DNA of 64,000 bases from CAWCTB01 sp963798275 (GTDB lineage: Bacteria > Acidobacteriota > Terriglobia > Terriglobales > Acidobacteriaceae). A program made the position numbers and the translations under genes. Shown piece by piece: positions 9,246 to 17,536 of the stretch. The stretch covers positions 1 through 64,000 of the forward strand of contig CAWCTB010000024.1 of the NCBI GenBank assembly GCA_963798275.1. Direction: 5' to 3'. Position 1 is the stretch's first letter, and the number at the start of each line of letters is the position of its first letter. Under the pieces are notes generated by a model. It saw only the letters and a program-made list of their open reading frames with translations, made no database searches and had not been told where the DNA came from.

Positions 9246-9785
9246 CTAAGTCTCAGCCGGGGCACCTATCGGGATCTGGGCCACATCCATCCAGCGCTCG
9301 TTATTGCCTTTCACGAAAACCAGGGAGTCGATGCGAATCTTGCGGCCCTCGGTGAAGTTATCCCAGCGCTGCCGCGCCATGCCGACGACCTTGCGGGCTT
9401 CGTCGACGGTGTCCATTTTGACGACGGTCATGTGTGGCATGTAAGGCCACGGCTCGCAGTATTGCAGAGCGCCGTGGTTGAGCTGGTCGTGGAGCTCACG
9501 CAAGCGGTAGGCTCCGTAGGCGACGCGGATGAACACGGTGGGAGTTGCCGGGATGAAGGTTTCGATGTCACCCATAGTGACCTCGAAGGGCAGGGCAGCG
9601 CCACATACCTTCTGCATCACCTGAATGGCTTGCTCCTCTGTGCCGTTGAGCAGGCGCGGAGGAAGAATGGTGATGTGCGCGTCCGCGTGGGTGTGCGCGG
9701 GATGCAGATCACGGCGCAACTCCTCTACGAACCTTCCGACCGGGTTGCGCACATACGCAACGGCCGCGTACATAAGGCCTGACAT
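9246..9785 (-). CDS. 2'-5' RNA ligase (2H phosphoesterase) family protein
   Basis: A protein of about 179 residues with the two HxT motifs of the 2H phosphoesterase/LigT fold: AHITILPPR in the first half and PHMTVVKM in the second, about 85 residues apart. The fold acts on 2',3'-cyclic phosphates or 2'-5' linkages in RNA; the natural substrate of such stand-alone proteins is generally unknown. An in-frame extension upstream to 9815 exists, but MSGLMYAAVAYVRNP (ATG 9785) looks like the natural start. A TATAAT sequence sits only a few bases before that ATG, so the transcript may be leaderless or start at a later Met (9773). It is divergent from the HTH fragment at 9803. Confidence 0.8.
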   Translation of the reverse strand: MSGLMYAAVAYVRNPVGRFVEELRRDLHPAHTHADAHITILPPRLLNGTEEQAIQVMQKVCGAALPFEVTMGDIETFIPATPTVFIRVAYGAYRLRELHDQLNHGALQYCEPWPYMPHMTVVKMDTVDEARKVVGMARQRWDNFTEGRKIRIDSLVFVKGNNERWMDVAQIPIGAPAET

Positions 9786-9802
9786 GAAGACACCATTATA
9801 CG

Positions 9803-10000
9803 GTGAAAGGCCCACTGCAGCCTCACACGGAGCTAGAACAGCACTTGATTAAAGCGGCACTCGAGCAAAATAGCGGCAACCGTCAGTGCGCAGCCCGCGA
9901 GCTGGGAATCGATCCGAATACGCTCTACCGCAAGATCAAAGCCATAGGCATAACCCTGCACCCCAGGACGGGCGTAGCAAGCGCCGCTAGTCTTGCATTT
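9803..10000 (+). pseudogene. Fis-type helix-turn-helix fragment
   Basis: From a GTG at 9803 the frame encodes LEQHLIKAALEQNSGNRQCA followed by ARELGIDPNTLYRKIKAIGI, a good match to the Fis-type DNA-binding domain at the end of NtrC-family activators. Nothing of a receiver or AAA domain is present upstream, so this is either a free-standing Fis-like protein or a remnant. Downstream the frame runs without a stop into IS630-derived sequence (to 10363), so the natural C-terminus has been lost or replaced. I favour a fragment created by the IS event; confidence in the HTH itself is higher than in an active gene. Confidence 0.5.
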
Positions 10001-10199
10001 TGCATCAATAGGAAGCCACCTCAGAGACCAAGTGCAGCAATCCTTTCATCACGGCGTCGAGTTGTGCGCCGATACGATGTGTCAGGAGGTTCTAGGATTC
10101 GTGGCGGCAGTGGTACCCCACATCCAGCGAACGGCACCGCACAGGCGACATTATTCTTCCCGTGCGGGCGAGGGATTTCCATCATCTGCATGGGGGACA

Positions 10200-10880
10200 G
10201 CCAATGCGACTTGCTTGCGCGTGAACTTCCACTGGATGGTAGCCCGGTCGCGGCAGCTCTTCCCGGCTTCATCGCAATCGGGGAACGGGTGTCGGCATGC
10301 AGCACCACCGGCTTCTCGCCGATGCAGACCACCGGTGCCGGCTGGCAAAGAGGCTTTTCATAAAGCCCCAGCACCTCCTCCATGGGGGCGATGTACTCCT
10401 CGTCCAGCTCCCCCACGCACCACATTCTCTTCCCGCCACGGCTTCAGGTCGTGGCTTTGCAGCAACGCCCGGATGGTCTCTCGCCCGACCCGCGGTACGA
10501 GCTTGCGTTTGATCACCTCTTCGGTTAGCAGGCGCACCGTCCAGCGCGCCAGACCCGACGGCGGGCTGACTACAAGCCACGGCAATGATGCGCTGCCGCT
10601 GCTCCCCATCCAGGGCCGGAGTTGCCCCCGGCCGGGAGGCGTCATATAGTGCGCGCTCCAGCCCGCCCTGCTGATAGCGCTTGCCGATCTGCCACACCGC
10701 TTTGGCCGAAAGGCCCAAACTGGCAGCCGCCGCAGGCGTCGACTGTCCTGTATCCATCTGTCGCAAGGCCAAGGCTCGCAACACCGTCCGCACCGGCTGC
10801 AACCCGCCGCTCAACAACTGGTCCAATTGCTGTCGATCCCGTCTGGAAAGTTGAATCCGGAGTGCTTTGCCTCTACCCAT
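10200..10880 (-). pseudogene. IS630 transposase remnant
   Basis: The N-terminal HTH half is present (MGRGKALRIQLSRRDRQQLD, then ASLGLSAKAVWQIGKRYQQG). A frame break between SQPAVGSGALD and ARWTVRLLTEEV lies near 10555. The frame change at KPWREE/MWCVGELDEEYI is at the same place as in copy 1. The coding sequence jumps from PIAMKPGR straight to RDRATIQWKFTRKQ, deleting the DDE region, so it cannot encode an active enzyme. It might be mobilised in trans if its left end survives. Confidence 0.8.
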
Positions 10881-10955
10881 GCCATAGCTACAAAGCCTGA
10901 CACCACCCATGCCAAGTGCATATCTTGATTACTTATCCATGCGGTCATAGCACTA
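10200..10955 (-). mobile_element. IS630-family element, internally deleted (copy 2)
   Basis: From about 10255 to the TA at 10954-10955 the sequence is nearly identical to copy 1 (3205-3916), including the end GCGGTCATAGCACTA. Positions 10208-10252 match copy 1 at 2763-2807, so about 400 bases that encode the catalytic core are missing between the two matches. The far left end cannot be aligned and its boundary is approximate. Confidence 0.75.
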
Positions 10956-10960
10956 GAGGC

Positions 10961-10988
10961 AAAACAAAGCCTCCTCCGCGGCGGAGGC
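10961..10988 (-). terminator. Rho-independent terminator after rpmE
   Basis: On the minus strand, GCCTCC(GCCGCGGA)GGAGGC folds into a GC-rich hairpin followed by TTTGTTTT. It sits about 20 bases beyond the rpmE stop codon in the same direction. Confidence 0.75.
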
Positions 10989-11009
10989 TTGGGTAAACCC
11001 AAGGGACCG

Positions 11010-11261
11010 TTACTGTTTGGCAGTTTCGGTGGCTTTGGCCGCTTCGGCCTTGCCCGCGTCGGACTTGGCGTACTTGCGGCGGAAGCGCTCAACGCGTCCG
11101 GCGGTGTCCATCAACTTTTGCTTGCCGGTAAAGAAGGGGTGGCAGGCGGAACAGATTTCCACGCTGATGTCGCCCTTGTGGGTCGAACGGGTCATGAAAT
11201 GGTTGCCGCACGCGCAATGCACACGCGTTTCGTTGTAAGCCGGATGAGTGGCTGCCTTCAT
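11010..11261 (-). CDS. rpmE: 50S ribosomal protein L31
   Basis: An 83-residue bL31. It starts MKAATHPAYNETRVHCACGN and contains the zinc-type cysteines (CACG and CSACHPF) and the conserved HPFFTGKQKLMDTAGRVERF block. The C-terminus ends in an Ala/Lys/Glu-rich tail (AGKAEAAKATETAK) found in several phyla. ATG 11261 is preceded by GGGAG at good spacing, so the in-frame upstream extension to 11351 is rejected. It acts in the large subunit at the inter-subunit bridge. The gene stands alone with its own terminator at 10961-10988. Confidence 0.97.
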   Translation of the reverse strand: MKAATHPAYNETRVHCACGNHFMTRSTHKGDISVEICSACHPFFTGKQKLMDTAGRVERFRRKYAKSDAGKAEAAKATETAKQ

Positions 11262-11480
11262 AGTGCTCCCTAACTCGCTGGATGCAAACCTTGATTGTAC
11301 TGGAATCGGAACAATCGAGGCAATCGCCGGCGAAAGCCGGGCGAGTTTCACGAGTCATTTTGATTCAGGGGAAGACAGTAACGATTCAGAAGGACAATTG
11401 CCATTAGTCAGGTGCGGTTAGTTGCCAGTAGACAAGTGCCGACGACACGCGCAAGGGGCTGGGGGCACTCCGCTACCCGT

Positions 11481-11768
11481 CTAGTGGTGCGGCGCATGCC
11501 GTAGATCAGTGTCAATTGGAGTGGGGTAGGAATAAGCTGGCGGCTCCGGGGGGGTGCCGTTGTTGTTTTTGGCGATCCATTCGACGCATCCGTTGGCGTT
11601 GTCGTAGATCACGTCCTTTCCTGTGCCGCTTTTGAAGGAAGAAGGCGTTCTGGATACCGGCGAAGGTCCTGAATGCGCTCCAGCCATCAGTCGCAGGCTA
11701 CCGATCGAGGGTGTGTACCAGGCAGAGTGCGGCGTCTGTTGACGATCCCGGAACGGGTAGAAGCGCAC
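11481..11768 (-). CDS. Hypothetical protein
   Basis: A 95-codon frame opening at GTG 11768 with CAGGAGC just upstream. The C-terminal half (GKDVIYDNANGCVEWIAKNN then a Pro-rich tail ending DTDLRHAPHH) has plausible protein composition, while the N-terminal half is Ser/Pro/Arg-rich and may not be translated. I do not recognise a family and see no signal peptide. It is divergent from the membrane protein gene at 11833, with a palindromic TGTGA-N6-TCACA site between them, which modestly supports a real transcript. Confidence 0.35.
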   Translation of the reverse strand: MRFYPFRDRQQTPHSAWYTPSIGSLRLMAGAHSGPSPVSRTPSSFKSGTGKDVIYDNANGCVEWIAKNNNGTPPEPPAYSYPTPIDTDLRHAPHH

Positions 11769-11773
11769 GCTCC

Positions 11774-11789
11774 TGTGACCTGAGTCACA
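11774..11789. promoter_or_regulatory. CRP/FNR-type palindrome TGTGA-N6-TCACA
   Basis: TGTGACCTGAGTCACA matches the consensus of the CRP family exactly in both half-sites. It lies between divergent starts at 11768 (-) and 11833 (+). That it is bound by a CRP-family protein is inference. Confidence 0.5.
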
Positions 11790-11832
11790 GCCAGGGGTTT
11801 GCCATCTTTGGCATCATTTTCACAAGATTGTC

Positions 11833-12246
11833 ATGGATTCCTTCACCATCATCAACAGCCGTAAGCGGGCGATCATCGCTCTGATTCATTCGGTCTTTTT
11901 TCTGGCGATCGCCGCCATCCAGGCCGCCCTGTCGCACGCTTCGCCCTTCTCGCTGCACTCCGCCAAGGCCACCGGCGGCATCGTGTTGCTGTCGATCTAT
12001 TGCGTGGTGACGACCGTGCTGCTCATCCTGCTGGTGGTGTCGCGCTGCACCAAGGAGAAGCTGTACTTCGCGCTATGCGCCGGCAGTGCCGGTTTCGGAT
12101 TGCTGCGCATTCTGCTGGGCGATCCGGTGCTGCACGCCAATGTGCTGCGCGTGCTCTTGCTGGGCTGCGCGGTCATTCTCGGAACGGTAATCCTGCGCAT
12201 TCATTCGAATGCGCCGGGGGTGGTTGAACCGGTCGAGGCGGAGTAG
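11833..12246 (+). CDS. Membrane protein of unknown function
   Basis: A 137-residue protein with four likely transmembrane helices: AIIALIHSVFFLAIAAIQAA (residues 13-32), GGIVLLSIYCVVTTVLLILL (48-67), YFALCAGSAGFGLLRILLG (78-96) and VLRVLLLGCAVILGTVIL (104-121). Short hydrophilic termini flank them, with acidic residues at the C-terminus. No catalytic motif or known family signature is evident. ATG 11833 follows the CRP-like site by about 45 bases, with no strong ribosome-binding site. It is probably an inner-membrane protein. Confidence 0.75.
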   Translation: MDSFTIINSRKRAIIALIHSVFFLAIAAIQAALSHASPFSLHSAKATGGIVLLSIYCVVTTVLLILLVVSRCTKEKLYFALCAGSAGFGLLRILLGDPVLHANVLRVLLLGCAVILGTVILRIHSNAPGVVEPVEAE

Positions 12247-12252
12247 GCCGCT

Positions 12253-12912
12253 TCAGCCCTGCGCCGCTTTCTGCGCGCTGGCTTTCAGTAAAGCTGCAAC
12301 GTTAGATCCGGCCTTGTCGGCGGCGGTCTGCCCGTCGTCGCTGCGCAGCGACGGATCGGCCCCGGCATCGAGCAATGCCTGCGCCATCTCGACATTGTCG
12401 TGGGCGGCGGCGGCGTGCAACGCGGTGTAGCCTGCCATTTGCCGGGCATTGGGATCGGCGCCCGCTTTCAGGGCGGCTTTCACGATGTCGGCCCGGCCCG
12501 ATGCCGCCGCGCTGTTGATGACCGCCACCCTCATCGCGTTCTTGGCCACGGCGTTGGGATCGGCGCCACTGCGCAGCAGTTCCTCTGCGGCTTCGGGCTG
12601 AGCGAAGAAGGCCGCCAGATGCAATGCGGTGAAACCGTCGTTGCTGTAGGCGAGTGCCAGGGCCGGATCGGCAGCGAGTAGTTTCTTCAGTCGCGCAGGA
12701 TCGCCCAAAGTCGCGGCCTCGAATATATCGAGATCGCCTGCAGTGGGGCGCAGCAGGCTGACAATTTCATGCCGGCCCTCGTAGCGCGCCTGCATCAGCG
12801 CGGAAACGCCGGCGGCATTGCGAGCACGGGAAATGTTGGGGTCCTGTGCGACTAATGCGCTTACTGCTGCTGCGTCACCGCTGCTGATGGCGGTAAAGAT
12901 GTTATTTGCCAT
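12253..12912 (-). CDS. Ankyrin-repeat protein
   Basis: A 219-residue protein built from ankyrin repeats. Clear units include NDGFTALHLAAFFAQPEAAE followed by ELLRSGADPNAV, a degenerate one around SAAASGRADIVKAALKAGAD, MAGYTALHAAAAHDNVEMAQ followed by ALLDAGADPS, and a closing SDDGQTAADKAGSN. Two more degenerate units precede them. There is no signal peptide, so it is cytosolic, probably a protein-binding scaffold. The start at 12912 has a GAGG site a few bases upstream. It is transcribed divergently from a MarR gene over a shared palindrome (12936-12958) that lies 24-46 bases before its start, so it is a likely regulated target. Confidence 0.9.
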   Translation of the reverse strand: MANNIFTAISSGDAAAVSALVAQDPNISRARNAAGVSALMQARYEGRHEIVSLLRPTAGDLDIFEAATLGDPARLKKLLAADPALALAYSNDGFTALHLAAFFAQPEAAEELLRSGADPNAVAKNAMRVAVINSAAASGRADIVKAALKAGADPNARQMAGYTALHAAAAHDNVEMAQALLDAGADPSLRSDDGQTAADKAGSNVAALLKASAQKAAQG

Positions 12913-12935
12913 AGGTGTTCCTCCACATCTCTTAT

Positions 12936-12958
12936 ATTAGTTAGCATTGCTAACTAAT
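12936..12958. promoter_or_regulatory. Perfect 11-bp inverted repeat, candidate MarR operator
   Basis: ATTAGTTAGCA and TGCTAACTAAT are exact reverse complements separated by one base. The site sits between the divergent ankyrin and MarR genes. MarR regulators typically bind such TTAG...CTAA palindromes at their own promoters. Confidence 0.8.
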
Positions 12959-12998
12959 TTACATTGGGATACACTACACCTGGTCTCGCTGAAAATCA

Positions 12999-13445
12999 AT
13001 GGCCGAGTTGGACAGAAATATCGTTGATCTGGCGGACGGGCTGCATTCGGCGGCGATTCACCTGCTGCGGCAGGTGCGAGTGGAGGACCGGGCCTTCGGG
13101 ATAGGCCCGGCGCAGCTTTCCGCGCTTTCGGTACTGGTCTTCGGCGGCAGCATGTCGCTGCGGCAATTGGCAGCAGCGGAGCAGGTGAAGCCGCCCACCA
13201 TGGTGCGGATTGTGCAATCGCTGGTGAAGGTGCAGCTGGCTGTGTCTCGCGCGGATAAAAAAGACGGGCGCAAGATCAACATCTCACCTACCGCACGCGG
13301 CCGATCGCTAATGATGAGGGCGCGGAAGCGGCGCGTGGAGGCATTGGCCAGAGCCCTGGGTGCGATGGCAGAGGAAGAACGGGAGAATTTGCGGGCGGCG
13401 TTGCCAGTGTTGAAGAAAGTGCGCACAGCGCCGCCTGCCTTGTGA
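12999..13445 (+). CDS. MarR family transcriptional regulator
   Basis: A 148-residue winged-helix regulator. The recognition region is SLRQLAAAEQVKPPTMVRIV, followed by the wing with the family signature SRADKKDGRKINISPTARGR. Long N- and C-terminal helices (DLADGLHSAAIHLLRQV and ARALGAMAEEERENLRAALP) would form the dimer interface. Such proteins are usually repressors released by small phenolic or oxidant ligands. Its gene is divergent from the ankyrin gene, and the perfect palindrome at 12936-12958 is probably its operator for both promoters. Length and domain layout are normal. Confidence 0.92.
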   Translation: MAELDRNIVDLADGLHSAAIHLLRQVRVEDRAFGIGPAQLSALSVLVFGGSMSLRQLAAAEQVKPPTMVRIVQSLVKVQLAVSRADKKDGRKINISPTARGRSLMMRARKRRVEALARALGAMAEEERENLRAALPVLKKVRTAPPAL

Positions 13446-13452
13446 TCTCCGT

Positions 13453-13854
13453 TTAGAACACGGCCGCGCCGGCTTCGGCAACGGCGTGATCCTGCTCACC
13501 GGAGCCGCCGCTGACGCCGATTGCGCCCACGACCTTGCCCTCGCGCTTCAGGGGAATGCCGCCGGCGAAGATCATGATCCTGCCGTCATTCGAGGCGTGA
13601 ATGCCGAAGAACTGCCCGCCCGATTGCGAATGCTGGGCGAGGTCTTTTGTCGCGATGTCGAAGGCGCGCGAGGTGTAGGCCTTCTTCATCGAGATGTCGA
13701 TGCTGCCGATCCAGGCGTTGTCCATGCGAACATGGGCCACAACATTGCCGCCGTCGTCGGCCACCGCAATGTTCATGGGCTGCCCGATCTCTTGTGCTTT
13801 TTTCTCTGCAGCCGCGATCACGCGGCGCGCATCTGCCAGCGAAACTCCAGCCAT
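13453..13854 (-). CDS. GlcG/HbpS family protein
   Basis: A 133-residue protein of the GlcG/HbpS (DUF336) family. MAGVSLADARRVIAAAEKKA forms the first helix, NIAVADDGGNVVAHVRMDNA the central strands, then SIDISMKKAYTSRAF and the glycine-rich end GAIGVSGGSGEQDHAVAEAG. HbpS binds haem in Streptomyces, and other members accompany glycolate or diol metabolism genes; neither context is present here. There is no signal peptide. The gene ends 8 bases from the convergent MarR stop and lies about 110 bases after the DUF1634 gene in the same direction, so it may be the last gene of that transcript. Confidence 0.85.
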   Translation of the reverse strand: MAGVSLADARRVIAAAEKKAQEIGQPMNIAVADDGGNVVAHVRMDNAWIGSIDISMKKAYTSRAFDIATKDLAQHSQSGGQFFGIHASNDGRIMIFAGGIPLKREGKVVGAIGVSGGSGEQDHAVAEAGAAVF

Positions 13855-13961
13855 TCTGCCTCCAGCGTGAATTCAATATTGACGTTGTGCCGCGCGGGGC
13901 GGCGATCCCCGAAGATAACGGTTTCACCGTGCCCTGGCAAGCGCCGCAACAACGAATGCCG

Positions 13962-14342
13962 CTACGACGAACCGAACAAGCTGTACAGCAACACGGCCAG
14001 CACGATCAGCGTGATCAGCACGTACAGGTAATCGTGCTCGAAGGCAAAGGCCACGGCGGCGAAAGCCACACGCGCGACCGGGGTGGCAATCAGCAGCAGC
14101 AGGCCAAGCTGGATGATGGCTCGACCGCTTCCGTGCACCGTTCCATGCACGATACCGGAGATGGTCTTCAAGGTCTCGGGCTCGCTGTGGAAGGTAGAAA
14201 AATTCAACCGATCGTGTCCATGACGCACGAGGTACACGGCTGCCCCGATCAGAACCACCGACGCTGCGAGCAACACGCCTACGCGCAGGAGGGTACCAAT
14301 GATGATTTCGATTCGCTGATCGTCCCATGGCCTGGCGCTCAT
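13962..14342 (-). CDS. DUF1634 membrane protein
   Basis: A 126-residue protein with three hydrophobic helices: IIIGTLLRVGVLLAASVVLI, AIIQLGLLLLIATPVARVAF and YLYVLITLIVLAVLLYSL. The pattern (E-IIIG-LLR-GV and G-LLLIATPVARV) is that of the DUF1634 family, which is regularly encoded next to TauE/SafE permeases. Its start overlaps the stop of the TauE gene by four bases (ATGA, 14339-14342), which implies translational coupling. It is probably an accessory subunit of that transporter. Confidence 0.88.
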   Translation of the reverse strand: MSARPWDDQRIEIIIGTLLRVGVLLAASVVLIGAAVYLVRHGHDRLNFSTFHSEPETLKTISGIVHGTVHGSGRAIIQLGLLLLIATPVARVAFAAVAFAFEHDYLYVLITLIVLAVLLYSLFGSS

Positions 14343-15175
14343 AGGCGTCCTCGCAGTCCGCTAAAGATCATTTCGACGCCGAGCGCGACGATTAGCGCCG
14401 CGAACACATAGCGCAATACCTTCACCCGGGCTCTTGCCAGCACGCGCGCACCGAGGAGCGATCCCGCGAGCACGCCAAGCATCACGGGCATGGCAACTTC
14501 GGGCGCGATGTAGCCGCGGCCGAGATAAAGACCGGCGCTGGCGGCAGCGGTGACGCCAATCATGAAGTTGCTGGTGGTGGTGGAAACCTTGAAGGGGATT
14601 TTCATGGCGTGGTCCATGGCGAGAACTTTCACCGCGCCTGAACCGATGCCGAGCAGGCCGGAGAGCACGCCGGCTCCAAACATGAGGGAGTAGCCGGCCC
14701 GTACGCCCCTGACTGCGTACGACTGCATACCTTCGGCGGTAGGGTACGTGCTGGGCAGCCGCAGCCTGGCGGCGAGGCTGGAGGACGCACCGCCGCCCTC
14801 GATCTCGACATGCCCATGGGTGGAGAGGTAGGCCGAGTACATCAGCACAAGGCCAAAGACAATGGCGATGGCATTCCCTGAAACGTGCAAGGCAATGGCC
14901 GCGCCGACGATTGCGCCAACCGTGGTGGCCGTCTCGAGAAACATGCCGATGCGAATGTTGGAGTAGCCCTCGCGCACGTAGGCGGCGGCCGCGCCGGACG
15001 AGGTGGCGATCACCGAGACCAGCGATGCCCCGATGGCATAGCGAATGTCGACGTGAAACAGCAGCGAGAGCAAGGGCACGATCACCACGCCACCGCCCAA
15101 TCCGGTGAGAGCGCCGAGAAAACCCGCGAGCAGCGAGCCGACTCCGACTAACGCGCTGAATTCGAGTACGTTCAT
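14339..15175 (-). CDS. TauE/SafE family sulfite/anion permease
   Basis: A protein of about 278 residues with eight predicted membrane helices in two related halves. Each half begins with the family's glycine motif: FLGALTGLGGGVVIVPLLS near the N-terminus and VLSGLLGIGSGAVKVLAMD in the middle. Members export or import sulfite, sulfoacetate or other small organosulfur anions; the substrate is not deducible. ATG 15175 (MNVLEFSAL) is preferred over TTG 15181. It forms a two-gene unit with DUF1634 by a four-base overlap. Confidence 0.9.
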   Translation of the reverse strand: MNVLEFSALVGVGSLLAGFLGALTGLGGGVVIVPLLSLLFHVDIRYAIGASLVSVIATSSGAAAAYVREGYSNIRIGMFLETATTVGAIVGAAIALHVSGNAIAIVFGLVLMYSAYLSTHGHVEIEGGGASSSLAARLRLPSTYPTAEGMQSYAVRGVRAGYSLMFGAGVLSGLLGIGSGAVKVLAMDHAMKIPFKVSTTTSNFMIGVTAAASAGLYLGRGYIAPEVAMPVMLGVLAGSLLGARVLARARVKVLRYVFAALIVALGVEMIFSGLRGRL

Positions 15176-15288
15176 GCGCAATCAGATTACACGGTCGGGC
15201 GCAGGGTGGGGTACGACCGGTCTGGCCAATCGGTGTGAATGTTTCGCTGCTGGATTTCCGTCCACGAACGCGTTAGCTTAGAGACAAG

Positions 15289-15363
15289 GGCGCGGTACCC
15301 AAGCGGTAAGGGAGAGGTCTGCAAAACCTTTATGCGTGGGTTCGATTCCCACCCGCGCCTCCA
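15289..15363 (+). tRNA. tRNA-Cys (GCA)
   Basis: The acceptor arms are GGCGCGG/CCGCGCC with discriminator T73, as expected for cysteine. The anticodon arm is GAGGT-CTGCAAA-ACCTT with GCA anticodon, the T arm is TGGG-TTCGATT-CCCA, and CCA is encoded at 15361-15363. Confidence 0.96.
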
Positions 15364-15528
15364 ATTCTTTCCCGCTAGTCACCTGACCTGTAGGCAGTTT
15401 CCGGTTCTCACCAGATGGGGCTGGTCGTGTCACTATTCAGTCGGACGACTGGCCTGCCGGGGTGAGTCGAAGAAATCGCCCATACGATTCAGCGGACCCC
15501 ATCTTCGCCGACATAAGTTCCCTTGTCG

Positions 15529-17370
15529 CTACGGATTGGCGGAAAGAGTCCTTTCACTTACTTGCGTTGACTTATTACCGTGCAAAAGCTCAACGATCGC
15601 CTGGTACAGCCGCGTTCGAACTTCATACCGGTTGTGCGCGTTGACGACGTAGCGCACCACCAGATTGACGCCGAGGTTCGTCGGCCGCACGTTGATCGCC
15701 GGCGAAGCTGAAAAGGTCTGGATCGCGGAACGCTGCGTTGCCCGCCGCCATTCCTGTTCTGCCAGAGCCGCATCGGATTGCGTTTGCCCGGTCACCAGCT
15801 TCAAGACGGAATTCGTCAGATAATATGGGTCCTCGCCCGCCGGAATCAGGATGTCGAGCTCGTCCCACAGCCACTGTCCGGCGGTAGTAAAGTTGAAGTA
15901 ATGGCCTTCGACGGCGAAGCTGTTGACGCACGATACCTTGCGACCAGTGGGATGGCCTGCGTCATTCCAGTTTCCTGTCTCCAGCAGAATGGTGCGCAGG
16001 AGACCAACCTCAACCACCTCGCCACCAATTCCGTTGATCTCGACCCAATCGCCGGCGCGAATGCCATGGCGGCCCATCAGCACAAACCAGCCGAAGAAGG
16101 CCACAATGAAATCTTTGAGTGCCACGGTGAGTCCCGCCGCCCCTAAAGCCAGTACGGTCGACAACTGACTGGGAAGCCCGAACAGCACCAGCAGAATGAC
16201 CAGTACGCCGATGCATTGGGTTATGAATCGAAGCACCAGCCGCATGGTTCCCAAGCGTCGGCGATCAGGGCCGAGGCCCATGTAGAAGCGCTCGATTAGC
16301 CCTTCGGCCAGGACCAGGCCAATCAACGCGAGCAGGATCCACAGCAGCGAACGCAGTATGGCGTGCAGTGCGACGCGACGCTGAACGGTGAGAATGCCGT
16401 GCCATTGCGCGTACAAAGTAGCGAGTTGTTGCTCAGCCTGAATGCGCTTGTCGTATTTGGCCAGCACCTTCGTGTTCTGTGAGAGGGTATGAAGTTTGGT
16501 GATCTTGGCCGCGTGATTGGTTTGGTCGGTAGCCACTGTGGCCGTCGCGACATTGTCGACCGGGCCGGAATCGTCAGTACCTAGGGTCTCGGTCAATCCC
16601 TTCTCCAGAGCCTCATGTTTTCGCGCCAGAGTGGCAGCATAGCTCTCGGCTTGTTGCTTTGCCTGAAGCAGCCGCGCCTGGTTGTTGCTGACGCCCCGCC
16701 AGGTACGGAACTGCGACACTAGATCTCCTTCTACGCTGAAAGAAACAGGCTTGGACGACGAACCAGTCGAGGCATTACCGTTGCCGTGCTGCAGCGCATC
16801 ATGCTCCTCCAATTCCTGCTTGATTTCGGCTTGAGGATCGCCGCCCGCACGGGTCAAGTCCTCTCCCGCATCGTCCAATGCATCTTGCAGCAGCGCGACC
16901 CGCGCCTGCGCTATCTCGAGTTGCTGCTGGATGGCATGAGCCTCGTTCTTGCCTGGATTAGCCGCCAGCTTCGCAAGCCGGCTGGCTTCTTCCTGCACGG
17001 ACTGAAGCCGGCCTTCGAGGAAGCGGATCCGCCTATTCAGTTCGTTGGTCGTGCTGTTTTCAGTAGGAGGTTGTAGCTGGGCTTGCTGCAGCGCCGAAGC
17101 AAAAGCGAGGTCCACTTCATGGTCGGCGATGCGGATGGCTTCAGCGGAAAGCTTCTGCTCGTCCGCCGTAGACGCGATGTTGGCGAGATTGTAGGCCGTC
17201 TCCAGCGGGCTTTGGTCCACCAACTTGGCTTGCGCCGGCTCCGTCTTTCCGGCGGTTTGCCCGGGCGGGCCGGAACCTGCCGTCTGCCGGGTGAGCACAA
17301 ATCCGATCAGCGCCGCGATCAACAACAGCGCCAAGCCAAAGAGAGTAAGGTTGCGGGCGCTTGTAGGCAT
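15529..17370 (-). CDS. MscS-type mechanosensitive channel
   Basis: A 613-residue protein. After an N-terminal membrane segment (LTLFGLALLLIAALIGFVL), residues about 80-330 form a long coiled-coil-rich periplasmic region (repeated Q/E/A heptads). The membrane region follows (AILRSLLWILLALIGLVLAE, then IGVLVILLVLFGLPS), and then the MscS pore helix LALGAAGLTVALKDFIVAFF with the beta-domain (HGIRAGDWVEINGIGGEVVE). The large N-terminal extension puts it with the bigger MscK/YbdG-like channels rather than MscS itself. It would release solutes on hypo-osmotic shock. The gene stands alone, beside tRNA-Cys. Confidence 0.9.
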   Translation of the reverse strand: MPTSARNLTLFGLALLLIAALIGFVLTRQTAGSGPPGQTAGKTEPAQAKLVDQSPLETAYNLANIASTADEQKLSAEAIRIADHEVDLAFASALQQAQLQPPTENSTTNELNRRIRFLEGRLQSVQEEASRLAKLAANPGKNEAHAIQQQLEIAQARVALLQDALDDAGEDLTRAGGDPQAEIKQELEEHDALQHGNGNASTGSSSKPVSFSVEGDLVSQFRTWRGVSNNQARLLQAKQQAESYAATLARKHEALEKGLTETLGTDDSGPVDNVATATVATDQTNHAAKITKLHTLSQNTKVLAKYDKRIQAEQQLATLYAQWHGILTVQRRVALHAILRSLLWILLALIGLVLAEGLIERFYMGLGPDRRRLGTMRLVLRFITQCIGVLVILLVLFGLPSQLSTVLALGAAGLTVALKDFIVAFFGWFVLMGRHGIRAGDWVEINGIGGEVVEVGLLRTILLETGNWNDAGHPTGRKVSCVNSFAVEGHYFNFTTAGQWLWDELDILIPAGEDPYYLTNSVLKLVTGQTQSDAALAEQEWRRATQRSAIQTFSASPAINVRPTNLGVNLVVRYVVNAHNRYEVRTRLYQAIVELLHGNKSTQVSERTLSANP

Positions 17371-17536
17371 AGCAAACGGTCAACTGTGGTTACGTAACTA
17401 TACCTAGCGTGAAGCCACTTAGAAACCCCACCCCTCCCTTGAGGACCCGATCTGCCCTGCTTGGCTGCTGTCATTCGGTCTCACCCCAGGGTAGTGCCGG
17501 GAGTGATTTCCGTCGGCTGTCAGGGCTCGAGGTGCT

